A stretch of 64,000 nt of DNA, taken from assembly GCF_030272615.1 (NCBI RefSeq), contig NC_081415.1, positions 105,289,796-105,353,795 of the forward strand, given 5' to 3'. Position 1 is the stretch's first letter. The number at the start of each line of letters is the position of its first letter. The translations under genes and the position numbers were made by a program. Below, piece by piece: positions 25,201 through 37,679 of this stretch. A model generated the notes under the pieces. The model was given only the letters and a program-made list of their open reading frames with translations, was not told the origin of the DNA and ran no database searches. This DNA is from Cryptomeria japonica (taxonomy: Eukaryota; Streptophyta; Pinopsida; Cupressales; Cupressaceae).

Positions 25201-25429
25201 ATGATGGTTCAAACTTCAAAGTTCGGATCAATCCCCTAAATTATTTGGAGTCTTTCGATAAATGTCTATTTTTGCCCTAAACCAATATTCCCAACTTAAG
25301 ATGAGAATCACATTATATTAATAAATATAACTTTATAAAAAATGACGAAATTTTATTATAATACTTAGATTTATAACTTATGCAATAATTCATAAAATAG
25401 AACTTATTGATGATAATGGCTTTGTTTAC

Positions 25430-25790
25430 TTTCACAGTGCTTTCAGTTCTGCCTTACTCAGATTATTAATTGATGACATAATTCTGAAAATAAATCATAT
25501 CTTGAATTCTTTTGGAAACACTTACAATTCTGCTGAGTTAGAGGTTTTTGTCCTTAGCTTGCCAAAGAGCATAAATGGATTTTCATCCTTCCAACTCTTA
25601 ACCCACCTTGGAGGGTTTTCATCCTCGAACAAAGATTTGGGTTCATCCAAACTTGATAAGAGCATGAAAAGGCTTTCGTCCTTCCAATTCTTGTGAACTT
25701 GAAAGGGATTTCTTCCTTCCTATTTGCAAGACCTTTCCTCGAAGTCGAGACCAACTGCTTGATGTATTGATATGTTGATTCATGGTCTCT
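25430..25790. repeat. Degenerate direct repeat of 26390-26760
   Basis: Shares the order 'gctga(g/a)ttagaggttt', 'cttccaactcttaa', 'tttgcaagac' with the sequence at 26390-26760. It is probably a fragment of the LTR family at 25894-27319. Confidence 0.5.
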
Positions 25791-25893
25791 AATTTTTCCC
25801 TTTCTCTTTCTAAGGCTTGTTGAGCTCTTGGCTCAATTGCATATACTACGTTTTAGATCTATAGGCTAGCATGATCAATGCTCTGGTACAATA

Positions 25894-27319
25894 TGTAATG
25901 TCCCTTTTTGGGATGCTCTTGATTTTTGCCATAAAACTGTTGAAGATTGGCAGTGTCGGTCATCACTTCCAACCCAAGGAAGACAAATATGTAAGTAGCT
26001 TAATCGGCCTAATCGACTAAGAGGGAGTGTTGATGCTATGGTCAGATTCCTTCAAGCCAACATAGACAACATAAAGGTTGTGATAATAGTGTGATAATAT
26101 AATATAATTATATTTATTGTGATAATATTATTATTGAGAGATAATATAATTACATTATAATATGATAATATAATTAGTAATAATTTAATTATTGGAGACC
26201 AACTTGAAAGAGTGGTGACCCTTGGCGAAGGGGCATCACCCATAGGTATAAAGGAAGAGTAAATCTTCCTCTCTAAAAGTATTGGATGTTAGAATAATAT
26301 ATACAAAATGTGTATACCACATTTCAACAACAAAACCAATAATATCTACTCAAAATGATAATAGCTGTAGCAAAGATTCAAGAATTTATGATAATATTCA
26401 GATCAATAAATCATAACACAATACTCAAAATCAATCTTATTGTGAATTCTTCAAAATACTTACAAATCTGCTGAATTAGAGGTTTTCCTCCCTAACTCAA
26501 CACTGACAATACCAAGGGTTTTTGTGCTTAGCTTTCCAAAAAGCATGAAAGGATTTTCGTTCTTCCAACTCTTAATCCACCTTGTAGGGTTTTAGTCCTG
26601 CTTGACCATGATTTGCATTTTCATCCAAACTCTTTCAGAGCAATAAGGCTTTTTATCCTTATCTGCTCGTGAACTTGGAAGGGATTTGGTCCTCCCTATT
26701 TGCAAGACATCCTCAAATTCAAAATTGATTGCTTGAGGTATTTGCTAGATTATTGCTGATTGCTTTGGCTGATTTATATTTTTTGATGGGTTGATGAGTA
26801 AATGCTTGAATGATGCTCGAATGATTTTATGCTTGAACTAATCCTTGGAATGGTCTCTCCTTTATTGGTGAAAGAGTCACCACCTTTCACAAGAATTGAG
26901 TCACCATTCTTCATTGCTTCCTTTTAGAACAATACTATATTTCTAAATTGATTCCTTCATTCCCAATTGATGATTGATGGCTGAATGCCCTTTCTTCATT
27001 GAAATGATCTACCATTTATGCCCTATTTTTGAGGGAGTCACAACTCTTCACTGCTATGGCCTTTGAAAAAGTTACAACCTTTCATCCTTAATCGCTGACA
27101 ATCATGATTAGTTTCAATTGAATTTTAATTAAATGCTTTCTTTTAGGAATTACTGCCTATGCTAACATTTCTTTGGCACCACCATCATTTGCTTTCAATC
27201 ACCTATGTTATAATTTCAAAGAGCTACGATCTTGTCTTGGCGGGGCCATGGCAGTTAACCAACTTGAAAACTGGGGTAATTGCTCACAAACCAAATTTTC
27301 TTAAAATGGGAACATTACA
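25894..27319 (-). mobile_element. LTR with TGTAATGTCCC...GGGAACATTACA ends
   Basis: Ends are short inverted repeats: TGTAATGTCCC at 25894 and, on the other strand from 27319, TGTAATGTTCC. A decayed primer site 'gctctggtacaa' lies at 25880-25891, so this is read as the 5' LTR of a minus-strand element. It contains the smaller plus-strand LTR 26028-26329. Its right end lies 150 bases upstream of the first recognised exon of the membrane-protein gene. Confidence 0.5.
26028..26329 (+). mobile_element. Small Copia-like 3' LTR with polypurine tract
   Basis: 'aagagggag' at 26019-26027 is followed by TGTTGATGCTATGG. The LTR is about 302 bases, contains 'ggtataaagg' near 26245 and ends 'catttcaaca'. 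Only a short piece of interior precedes it, so the element is 5'-truncated and nested in the LTR 25894-27319. Confidence 0.5.
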
Positions 27320-27468
27320 CAACTTGAAAATTATACACTTGGAATTCGCAAAAAATATATAGACTATTAGTTTAGAAAACTAGTTTAAACTTCTATTTAT
27401 AATGACTAGTTTAGGCCTTGTACACTTTACATGGTTTCGGGTCTCTCATATACTGTGAGCTTTTACAG

Positions 27469-28440
27469 GATTTGGCAGGATGTACCCGTCCTTGTCATGA
27501 TCAGCATGCTGGCATACTTCTGTTTTCTTGAACAACTTCTGGTAAGAGAAAACTTTGGGGTTTGTACTGGTTCATTAAGATGTCATCAGATGATATGTGC
27601 CAATGAAAAACTACTGCTTTCCGTTTTATTCCATTTGAATCTTTGATCAAAAAGATAATTCATTAATTGAGATTAAAGTTTCGATCAGGTTGGTAAAATG
27701 GGCTCCAGTGCTCTTGCTGTGGCCTTACCATTTGCATGCATATTGGGCCTTCTTGCATCAATCACAGCATCAACTATGGGTATGCCATCTATGAATTTTC
27801 CTTTTCACACTTTATATCTTGCATCTAATCACAACACGAGAGATATTTTTAGATTATTACAATATTGTATATTTAAGTTTGAGATACTTAAATAGGTGGC
27901 GTTTCCTCTTACTGCAGTGACCAAAAGATACATTTGGGCATATGCTGCATTTCAGTTTGCACTTGTTATACTTTTTGCACATCTCTTCTTTTCAGTGGTA
28001 AGTAGCAAGATCCATGCGTTACATATTCATCGGATTTCTTAAAAAAGTGAAACGATTAGAAAAGAGGCCTTGTGAGAAACATATACGCATATTCATCCTT
28101 TCATATTAATATTAGTCCTGATTGGTTGATTTCATTTGAATTGCAGCTCCATGTGGAGGCTGTTTTGGCAGTTCTACTTTCATCCTTTGCTGGCTTTGGT
28201 ATTGCAATGAGTGGGAATTCATTGTTTCTAGAATACTTGCGATGGCAAGTAAGGGCAAGGAGGAGACCAAGAAATTCACAAAATACTCGTGCAACGCAAC
28301 CACCAGACCACCCCAGAGAAAATAGAAACAACAGTGATTCTCAACCTGTTCCACATGAATTAGTAAACGAACAACAAGAACATGATATTGAAAGCTTGAC
28401 TCCTGCAAATAACAACACACCTGGTTCCCACATGGCATGA
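27469..28440 (+). CDS. Multi-pass plant membrane protein, last four coding exons
   Basis: Four exons join in frame with canonical GT-AG borders: 27469-27541, 27689-27779, 27918-27997 and 28147-28440 (stop TGA). Together they encode about 179 residues. Each of the four holds one hydrophobic helix ('VPVLVMISMLAYFCFLEQLL', 'ALAVALPFACILGLLASI', 'YIWAYAAFQFALVILFAHLF', 'AVLAVLLSSFAGFGIAMSG'). A hydrophilic tail rich in Arg, Asn, Gln and Glu follows. The first exon begins mid-codon, so at least one upstream exon exists. I could not identify it, and retrotransposon sequence starts 150 bases upstream. It resembles conserved plant integral-membrane proteins of unknown function, but I cannot name the family. 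The intact frame and splice sites favour a working gene with a long repeat-filled intron. Confidence 0.75.
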
Positions 28441-29408
28441 ATTGTAAGTTGTAACGTTATTACTTCCTGCCGTCCTGTTTCCTGATACGGGCTTGAATAG
28501 CAGGTTTATATGCTATTCCAAGGTCAGGGGGAACACAATAATGATATTTAGATAATTTTGATGAGAAAATGGATGTTTAGAGCTTCGTCCTAAATTTTAT
28601 GTAAGCTTGAATATGTTGGTTGATCTATTGTTTCCTTTTGAATGCCAGCAAGCATACCTAGCAGGTATAAAACTAGTATATCTGTATTCTCTTCTTTTCA
28701 GATTCCCTACTTGAATCAACCTTGGGGGAGACTGAAGGATGGATGTAAATTAGTTGGTTTGAACAAAATGCTTGTCGTTGTTCTAAATTGAGGAGCCATA
28801 AATAGTTTTCTCTCATTTAAATTGGCCAGTGTCAGTAGCAGCTCAAATCAGCGATTTCCTACCTTGGAATGATCAAGGTTATATGAGAACTTTTGAAAGT
28901 GTAATGAACCGCTGTAACAGTTCTCATGGAAGAGAGACACTCGTAATATAAATATGTATATAAACATGTTTTCCCAAATAAAATTGTTAAAGCCTCTCTC
29001 TATTTTAACCATTCTTAATACACTGCTATGATGGTTGTACTTAAATTTGCAGTTCATGAAAGCTCTAATTAGTTTGTGATAGCTCAAGTTTACTTCAATT
29101 GTATGCACAACAGAAAAATGGAGAGAAAGCATGTTGGTGCCCGTGCGTCCACAAGTGGCCATAAGGTTGATGTGATAGTTGTAAAAGTATTGTAATTTCC
29201 AATTTAATGAACAGGTTATATGCAGAATGGTGTATTTTAATTTTGATATTATGACTATGACACTAATATTGCTATCTTTCTTTTACTGCAGGTTAGGAGG
29301 ATGAACATGTATCGATTGAAATATACCACACTTAAAAAGTCCAAATATAACATTAGCACAGATGATAATAAAAAATTGAAGTATATATGTTTACTCATTT
29401 TCCAATTC
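28441..29408 (+). other. 3' UTR and downstream flank of the membrane-protein gene
   Basis: No coding domain. A 'gtaagt' six bases after the stop and acceptor-like 'cttcttttcag' (28692-28702) and 'cttttactgcag' (29281-29292) could mark a spliced 3' UTR. The polyadenylation site is not determined. Confidence 0.4.
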
Positions 29409-30540
29409 ATTTTAGGTTTTTATTAAATTATATCAATGTGTTTTGTAATGGGATGCACTTAGGATTTGGGGTAATTACACTAACGGCATCAGGTGGCATG
29501 CATCAAGTATAGTTTATTTTATACTTCATTTACATAATTGTAGGTCCCTCTCAAGTATTCCCCAATTTTAGTTTTGTAAGCACATCTTGCAAACATTTGG
29601 TAAAAGCTAAAGTGCTATGATAAGAATGCATTCTAGTCTATGATCCTTGGGGATAAATCCCTTTCTTGAAATGCCCTCTTCTCCTATAGAAGACATTTTT
29701 GGGACATGAGAACATGAGGATTTGTAGGATATGTTCATCCCATCTCCCATGCAAGAAAAAAAGGGAAACATTCAAAGGATGCAAAAAGACACTGGAGATG
29801 CTAGGATATGGTTAGCTATTTGTAGGATGGCTAAGGGATAATTTCCTCTGACTATCCCAGAGATGTCTAGTTGTCCCTTGCAGCACAATTTTTCCAATTG
29901 ATTAAAAAATCAACAAAGTATTTTTACTTAAAAAAAAATGATGGGTTGGCCCATAACACCCCATCCCTTTCCATTTCATTTTAGTTTTTTATTATTAATA
30001 TATACATATTAATATGTTTTGTGATTGGATGCACTTGGGATTTAGGGTAATTGCATTGATTGTGCATTAGGTATGCTTATTTTGTACCCACATTTGGATA
30101 CTTGGTGCAGGTGCATCTCAAGTATTCCCCAATTTTTCTTTTGTAAATGCATCTTGAAAACATTTGGTAACAACTAAAATGCTATGATAAGAATGTATTA
30201 TAGCCTATGCTCCTTGGGGACACATCCCTTGCTTAAAATGTTCTCATCCCTATAGGAGGCATTTTGGGGACATGGGGACACGAGGATCAGTAATAAATGT
30301 TCCCCCAATCCCCCATGCAAGGTAAAAAAGGGAACATCCCAAGGATGCCAAAAAAGATACATGGATGTTAGGTGACAATTAATTATCCCGAGGATAGCCA
30401 AAGAACAATGTCCCTTGTTGTTATGTAGATGGCTAGTTGTGCCTTGCAACCCATCAACCTTTTCAATTTATTTAAAAATAAATAAAATATGTAATAAAAA
30501 AATTGATGGGTTGGCCCACGAGGAACCCACTATTCTTCCT
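29409..30540. repeat. Tandem duplication, two units of about 566 bp
   Basis: Unit 1 (29409-29976) and unit 2 (29977-30540) share an ordered series of motifs: 'ggatgcactt(a/g)ggattt', 'caagtattccccaattt', 'tgctatgataagaatg', 'gggacat' clusters and 'gatgggttggccca'. They are clearly diverged. A partial third unit lies at 53957-54139, on the far side of the old Copia element. Confidence 0.7.
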
Positions 30541-31715
30541 TGAAGAGCACTTAGTTATGTTGTTGGGGGGAGGGAGGATGAAACAATATAACAACAAAAT
30601 TTTACTTTTCACAACTTAATCACAATATCAACACTTCAAAACTTAATAATCTACAACAATAATACAAATGTAAGATCTAGCAATCATGAACACAAGAAAA
30701 ACACACGATTTACATGGAAACCCTTGGGGAGAAAACCACTACAAAATATTTCTTGTATTGGAAACTCCTGACAATCTTGGTAGACACCAATCCACAAGAG
30801 ACATGATCACCTTTAGATGATTTGTAGGCACTAACCCAACGAAGGCATCAATGCCCACAAATGAGCACTATATCAACAAGAGACACCAATCCCTTCAAGT
30901 ATGAGGCACCAACCTCCAAAAGAATAATGTGATGAGTTCTTGATCTTCTTTTTGAATCAAATCTCATTCTCCTTTATAAATCGGATCAAAACATTTTCAA
31001 AATTTGTCTTAACATGTGCTCAATATATCTCTTAGATCTGCCCAAAATTCTTCTTCAAATCTGCTTATTATCTTCACCAATTTTTGGTCATAGATTTGCA
31101 ATAATGTTCTTCATAAGTTTGCTATAATATCTCTGTACAAGTTTGTAACAATATCTTTAACGAATCTACTACAAAATGACTTCTATATCCACTCTTCCAT
31201 ATAAAAGATATTCAATGAATGCTTGTTGAAATAAACCTCAAATGATCTTCTTTTTATAAATGTTGATGCACTTCTTCACCAATGGATGCAACCCTCCAAA
31301 CCAAGTCAGCCTTATGCTGTAAAAAGATCTTTATTTGAATTAAATTCCTTTCCCAAAATGGGTGTTCATCCTAATGAAGTTGGCCCAAGCAAAAATATTT
31401 TTAATTTATTTATTTGCAACCCCAAGGTAGGTCGCACTTCTTAAGAGGGTCTTCCCTATTAAAAAATATTTAAATGCATTTTAAATTCCTTAAAAATAGG
31501 ATTGCATCGAGAGGAGGTGGTCCCTTAGTATTGAATGACAATTTTGCATTTACTTTTCTTCTCCAAACATGGATCAACACATGTATAGATAATTGTGCAA
31601 TTTAATATTTAAATTGCTTCCTTCCTTGTCCAATGAAGCCTGAAAAAAGTGTCATGGATTTGACACAATCTATCCTTCAATCTTGGTCTTCAAATGCCTA
31701 ACATTAATGGAAACA
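30541..31715 (-). repeat. 3' LTR of the old Copia element
   Basis: Plus-strand ends are TGAAGAGCAC and GGAAACA. It aligns along its length with 52810-53956: 'aaaacttaataatc', 'acacgattta', 'acaagagacaccaat', 'gtgatgag(t/)', 'caatttaatatttaaattg', 'caatcttggtctt'. The two copies differ heavily, so the insertion is old. The purine tract on the minus strand just inside it is AAGGGGAAGA (about 31738-31729). Confidence 0.7.
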
Positions 31716-31750
31716 ATTTTCAATAGTCTTCCCCTTGTCATTGATGACAA

Positions 31751-34330
31751 GGGTATGTGCACCAGGTTGTGGTACCAAAAGGGGGTCTTAAGATGCCACT
31801 TTTTTCTGAAATCAACAAAGTCTGAACTTCAATGACAAATTGAAGATAGTTACACTCCAAATTTGAAGATGCAACAAGAACAAGAGTCAGAGTGCTTCGA
31901 GTCTATTTTCTAAACTACTAATTTGTTTTGAAAATGGTGGAGATTAAGGGCTTTAAAAAGGGGGGCCACACAAAGTGGTCTTGTTTTTATGCAAAAAACA
32001 TAACATAGCGTCTGTTGTGGCCCCCCTAAAATTTTAACTTTTTTTTTGAATTTTTAAAATCGCTTCAGTTAGAAATTAGCTAACACCTTGTAGTTTATGC
32101 CAGATTTTTCAGCTTATCTTTTAATGAGTATATAATTTTTTACTAATTTTCGAAGTGGACACATCCCTAAAAACAAAAAATTGAGCATTTTCCCCCCAAG
32201 TCATTGATAACTAATCACAAATCAAAACTTTTTTGTTTTAAATTATGTAGAATGGAGTCTAGTTTCTAAAAATATAATTTTTTTTGAAATTTGATGAACG
32301 TGTAAAAAATTATACCCAAAATAGTGCATGTTGGTTTTTGACCAAAAATGGACACACTAACAAAAGAAATTATAGATGAAAGCCTTAATGAAATCAAAAT
32401 GCAAAAAAAATTAAATGCTTGGATAGCTAAGAGAGAGATTGAGGTTGCTATAGTGTTTTTTTTAGTTTCATTGAAACACGTGCAAACCTGATGGAGAGCA
32501 TGGCCAAAAATATGTGAAATTTTTTAATCTTCTGTTAAAAACATGTCTCAGGCCTGAAATGGTCGTCCAACCCTTTGGGTTGGATGCCCAAGTATAATCC
32601 AACCCAAAGGGTTGGTGGTTTCCAATCCAAACCATTTGGCGAGTGCTAAATGTTCTGCATTGTCCAATGTGAAGGTTTTGTGAGTGTGTAGATTATCACA
32701 TTTCAATGTGTCTTTTTTCTTTCTTATACTTTAATTTATATTTCTTGTATACATTTGTAAGATGTTTGAGAGTGGTTTCAACTCCATAGGAGTTATAATG
32801 TAGATTCTAGTTTTAAGAGGATCATATAAAATTTTATACTTTTAGTCAAATTTTAGTAATTAGCCTGCGCCTATTAGCATTCTTTAGCTATGTATCTCAC
32901 TCTCTTTATCATCCCCAAACTCTAGACCTATCTCTATCCCTCTCTGGTCTCTCTCACTTCTCTCTCCCCTCTCTAGGTAAACCCAACTTCTCTACCTTTC
33001 ATTCCTTCCTTAACCCCATATCTATCCTTTACTCCCTCCCTCTCTCTTCTACTCTCTCATTCTCCTATTATCTCACTCCTCTCCCTCTCCATTCTCTTGG
33101 TCACTACCTATCCCTTCTATCTTCTCTCTCCCCATATCTAGGTCTCTTCGTCACTCCCTATTCACCTCACTACATCTCCCTCCCTATATTATTACCCACC
33201 TCTCTCTCCCCCTCTAGGTATCTCACCTAATTAATTGTCCACCCTCTAGTTCTCTCCCCCAATCTCCATATTTCTCTCCCTCTCCCTTACCCCTATCCAT
33301 TTATGAACTCTCTCTCTCTCTCTCTCTCTCCAAACTTATTTATCTCCTCATTCCTTAGGTCTCCGAATCCCTCCATGTCTACCTCTCTATCCATCCCCTC
33401 TTAATCATCTCTTTTCTCTTCCATCTATTCCCTCTCTCCATTGTCTAGGTTGTCACCTCTCCCTCCTACTCTCTCTACCCGCCTCTCTCAAATTTCTAGG
33501 TTTCTCCCTCATTCCCTCTCCATCTCTATACTTATCCATTAATGTCTCATTAGGCACCTATCTTTATGCCCCTCTATCTATCTCTCCTCTATCTCTCCCA
33601 TCTAGGTATTTAACCTCTCTCTCATGCTCTACATATCTCATCTCTCTATTTATCCCCTCTCTAGTTCTCTCTCTTCCTCTCCACGTCTCTCTCTCCATCA
33701 CCCCTTACCCATCTCCCTTTATGAACTCTCTCCTTCTCTTATCTCTCTCGTCACCTCTTTATCTACCAAAAAATCTAGACCTATTACTCCCCCTTTGTTC
33801 TCTCTATTTCTTATCTCTCCCCTCTCTAGGTCTCTCCTATACTCTCTCCCCCTCTCTCACCTTCCCTCCTTATCTCCATATCTATCCTTCCATCCCTCCA
33901 TCTCTCTTCTCTTCTTATTGTTTCTCTCCACTCTGTCTGTGTTCTCTTAATGAATACCTCTCCCTCCTAACCTCTCTTTCCATATCTATTTTTCTCCTTC
34001 CCTCCATCTTTACATATCTACATCTCCCTCTTTTTATCTTAATCCCCCTGTATCTCCTTCATCTCTATCTTTCCACCCTAGGTCTCTCACCTCTCTCTTC
34101 CTAGGCTCTAGATCTCTCACCTCTATATCTCTCTCCTCTCTAATTCTTTCCTTTCCACCTCCTTACCCCTCTTTCTCTCTTTGTGAACTTATCTCTTATT
34201 TTATTCTCTCTCTCTCTCTCTCTCTCCCTCACCTATCTACTCTTCCCTCTCTAGGTCCTTCGTAGATCTCTCTTTCTCTTTATTCTTCCCTCTCCCCTCT
34301 TTTGTATCCCTCCCCTATATAGGATTAAAT
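31751..34330 (+). repeat. Left arm of the foldback element
   Basis: Order: terminus, about 770 bases absent from the right arm (including a 31960-32026 hairpin with GGGGGGCCACA arms), the CCAACCC palindromes (32572-32616), the unique landmark near 32800, then an almost pure pyrimidine tract (32880-34320) built from degenerate 'ctctctaggtctctc' motifs. Microsatellite (CT)n runs occur near 33309 and 34206. Open frames across the tract are composition artefacts. Confidence 0.7.
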
Positions 34331-34429
34331 AATAGGTTGTACGATATAAGGTTTATGGTATGGGATACAAGATTGATGGAACATTGTTTAGGGTAGATAG
34401 GGTTGAGGGTAGTGGCCGTGTTGATACTT

Positions 34430-37400
34430 GGGACACCATATGACCCCTTAGGACATCATATGACCCCTTACGATACCATATGACCCCTTATGACACCATA
34501 TGACCCCTAAAAACACCATATCATGTCCTAAAGGGTCATATGGTGTCCTAAGGGGAAATATGGTCTTCTAAGATCTCTTAGGACACCATATGACCCCTAA
34601 CAACACCATATAATGTCCTGAGTGGTCATATAGTGTCGTTAAGGGTCATATGGTGTTCTAAGGGGAAATATGTTCTTCTAAGACCCCTTAGAAAACCATA
34701 GGACACCATATGACCCCTAACAACACCATATCATGTCCTAAGGGGTCATATGGTGTTGTTAAGGGTCATATGGTTTCCTAAGGGGAAATATGGTTTTCTA
34801 TGACCCCCGAGGACACCATATGACCCCTAATGACACCATATGCTATCCTAAGGGGTCATATGGTGTTTTATAACCCCTAATGACACCATATGGTGTCCAA
34901 AGGGGTCATATAGTTTCCTAAGGGGTCATATGATGTTCGAAGGGGTCATATGGTGTTCTATGACCCCTTAGGACACCATATGACCCCTTAGGACACCATA
35001 TGACCCCATGCGACACCACATGACCCCTAATGACATCATATGGTGTCCTAAGGGGTCATATGGTGTCGTTAGATGTTATATGGTGTCTTATGGGGTCATA
35101 TGGTGTTCTATAACCCCTTAGGAAACTATATGACCCCTAACGACACCAAATGGTGTCCTAAGGGGTCAAATGGTGTCCTAAGGGGTCATATGGTGTTCTA
35201 TGACCCCTTAGGACACCATATGACCCCTAACATCATCATATGGTGTCCTAAGGGGTCATATGATTTCGTAAGGGGTCATAGGGTGTCCTAAGGGGTCATA
35301 TGGTGTTCTATGACCCCTTAGAACACCATTTGACCCCATATAACACCATATAACCCCTAACGACACCATATGGTGTCCTAAGGGGTCATATGATGTTCTA
35401 TGACCCCTTAGGACACCATATGACCCCTAACAATAACATATGGTGTCCTAAGGGATCATATGGTGTTCTATGACCCTTTGGGACACCATATGAGCCCTCG
35501 GGACACCATATGACCCCTAAAAACACCATATGGTGTCCTAAGGGGTCATATGGTGTTGTATGTCCCCTTAGGACACCATATGACCCCATACGATACCATA
35601 TGACCCCTCACGACACCATATGGTGTCCTAAGGGGTCATATAGTGTCCTAAGAGGTCATATAATACAATATGACTCCTTAGGATACCATATGACCCCTAA
35701 CATCATCAGATGACCCCTTAGGACACCATATGGTGTCGTTAGGGGTCATATGGTGTCCTAAGGGGTCATATATCACCATATGACCCCTTAGGACACTATA
35801 TGACCCCTAACAACACCATATGACCCCTTAGGACACCATATAATGTCCTTAGGGGTCAGATGGTTTCCTAAGGGGTCAGATGGTGTCCTAAGGTGTCATA
35901 TAACACCATATAACCTCTTAGGACACCGTATGATCCCTTAGGATACCATATGACCCCTAACACAGACCATATGGTGTCATTAGGGGTCATATGGTGTCCT
36001 AATGGGTCATACAATACCATATGACCCCTTAGGACACCATATGAGCCCTAATGACACCATATGACATGTCCTAAGGGGTCATATGGTGTCTTAAGGGGCC
36101 ATAAAATACCATATGACCCCTGTGGACACCATATGGTGTCGTTAGGGGTCATATGGTGTCCTAAGGGGTCATAGAACACCATATGACCCCTTCAGACACC
36201 ATATGACCCCTAACGACACCATATGGTGTCTTAAGGGGTCATATGGTGTCCTAAGGGGTCATAAAACACCATATAACTCCTTAGGACACCATATGACCCC
36301 TAATGACATTAGATGACCCCTTAGGATATCATATGGTGCCATCAGGGGTCATATGGTGTCCTAAGGGGCCATACAACACCATATGAGCCCTTAGGACACT
36401 ATATAGTGTCCTTAGGGGTCATATGGTGTCATAAGGGGTCAAATAGTGTCTTAAGGGGTCATAGAACACCATATAACCCCTTAGGACACTGTATGATCCC
36501 TTATGTGACCATATGACCCCTAATGACACCATATGGTGTCGTTAGGGATCATATAATGTCCTAATGGGTCATAGAATATCATATGACCCCTTAGGACACC
36601 ATATGACCCCTAACGACACCATATGACATGTCATAAGGGGTCATATGGTCTCTTAAGGTGTATAGAACACCATATGACCCCTTAGAACACAATATGGTGT
36701 CGTTAGGGGTCAGATGGTGTCCAAAGGGGTCATAGAACACCATATGACCCCTTAGGACACAATATGACCCCTAATGATACCATATACCCCCTAACGACAC
36801 CATATGACCCCTCAGGACACCATATGGTGGTCTTAGGGGTCATATGGTGTCCTAAGGGGTCATATGGTGTCCTAATGGGTCATAGAATACCATATGACCG
36901 CTTACTATACCATATGACCCCTAACGACACCATATGACCCCTTAGGACACCATATGACTCCTAACGACACCATATGGTGTCCTAAGGGGTCATATGGTGT
37001 CTTGAGGGGTCATATGGTAGTCTATGACCCCCTAGGACACCATATGACCCCTTTTAACATCCTAGTACATGACATGACCACTTGCAACACCATATGACCC
37101 CTCAAGACATAATATGCTATCATTAGGGGTCATATGATATCCTAAGGAGTCATATGGTGTCGTTAGGGATCATATGGTGCCCAAAGGGGTCATATGGTAT
37201 TCTATGACCCATTAGGACACCATATAACCCCTAATGACACCATATAACCCCTAATGACACCATATGGTGTCGTTAGGGGTTATATGATGTCATAAGGGGT
37301 CATATGGTGTCATAAGGGGTCATAGAACACTATATGACCCCTTAGGACACTATATAGTGTCATTAGGGGTCATATGGTGTCCTAAGGGGTCATAAAACAC

Positions 37401-37640
37401 CAAATGACCCCTTAAGACACCATATGAACCCTTAGGACACCATATGGTGTCGTTAGGGCTCATATGGTGTCCTAAGAGATTATTTGGTATCCTAAGGGGT
37501 CATAGAACATTATATGACCCTCAGGAGACCATATGACCCCTAACGACACCATATGACCCCTTAGGGAACCATATGACTTGTAACGACACCATATGCTGTC
37601 CTAAGAAGTCATATGGTGTCCTAAGATAGATAGTAATGGT
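34430..37640. repeat. 20-bp satellite in both orientations
   Basis: About 160 unit lengths of a 20-base motif, ATGACCCCTTAGGACACCAT, or its complement. Runs of one to a few units in one direction flip to the other at CATATG, so the array is full of head-to-head and tail-to-tail palindromes. Common variants change 'cttagg' to 'ctaacg' or 'ctaatg'. The period produces open frames in several registers, but no protein is implied. Confidence 0.9.
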
Positions 37641-37679
37641 TTCCTAAGGGTCCATATGGCCCACCATGCTCCTGCACAT

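Noticed and set aside
29409-30540. The 566-bp tandem pair as an LTR pair
   Set aside because: The units are directly adjacent with no interior and no TG...CA ends; a tandem duplication explains them better.
33624-34104. Long Ser/Leu/Pro-rich open frames on the plus strand
   Set aside because: They lie in the pyrimidine tract; CT-rich DNA lacks stop codons, so the frames are composition artefacts. The same applies to the minus-strand frames at 37644-38954 and 41884-42303.
35073-35713. Periodic open frames across the satellite
   Set aside because: The 20-base unit has no stop in several registers; frames open on both strands follow the repeat, not a gene.
34430-37640. CRISPR-like array
   Set aside because: Units are contiguous and in both orientations, with no unique spacers and no cas genes; the DNA is plant nuclear repeat. 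The 20147-20650 array was rejected for the same reasons.
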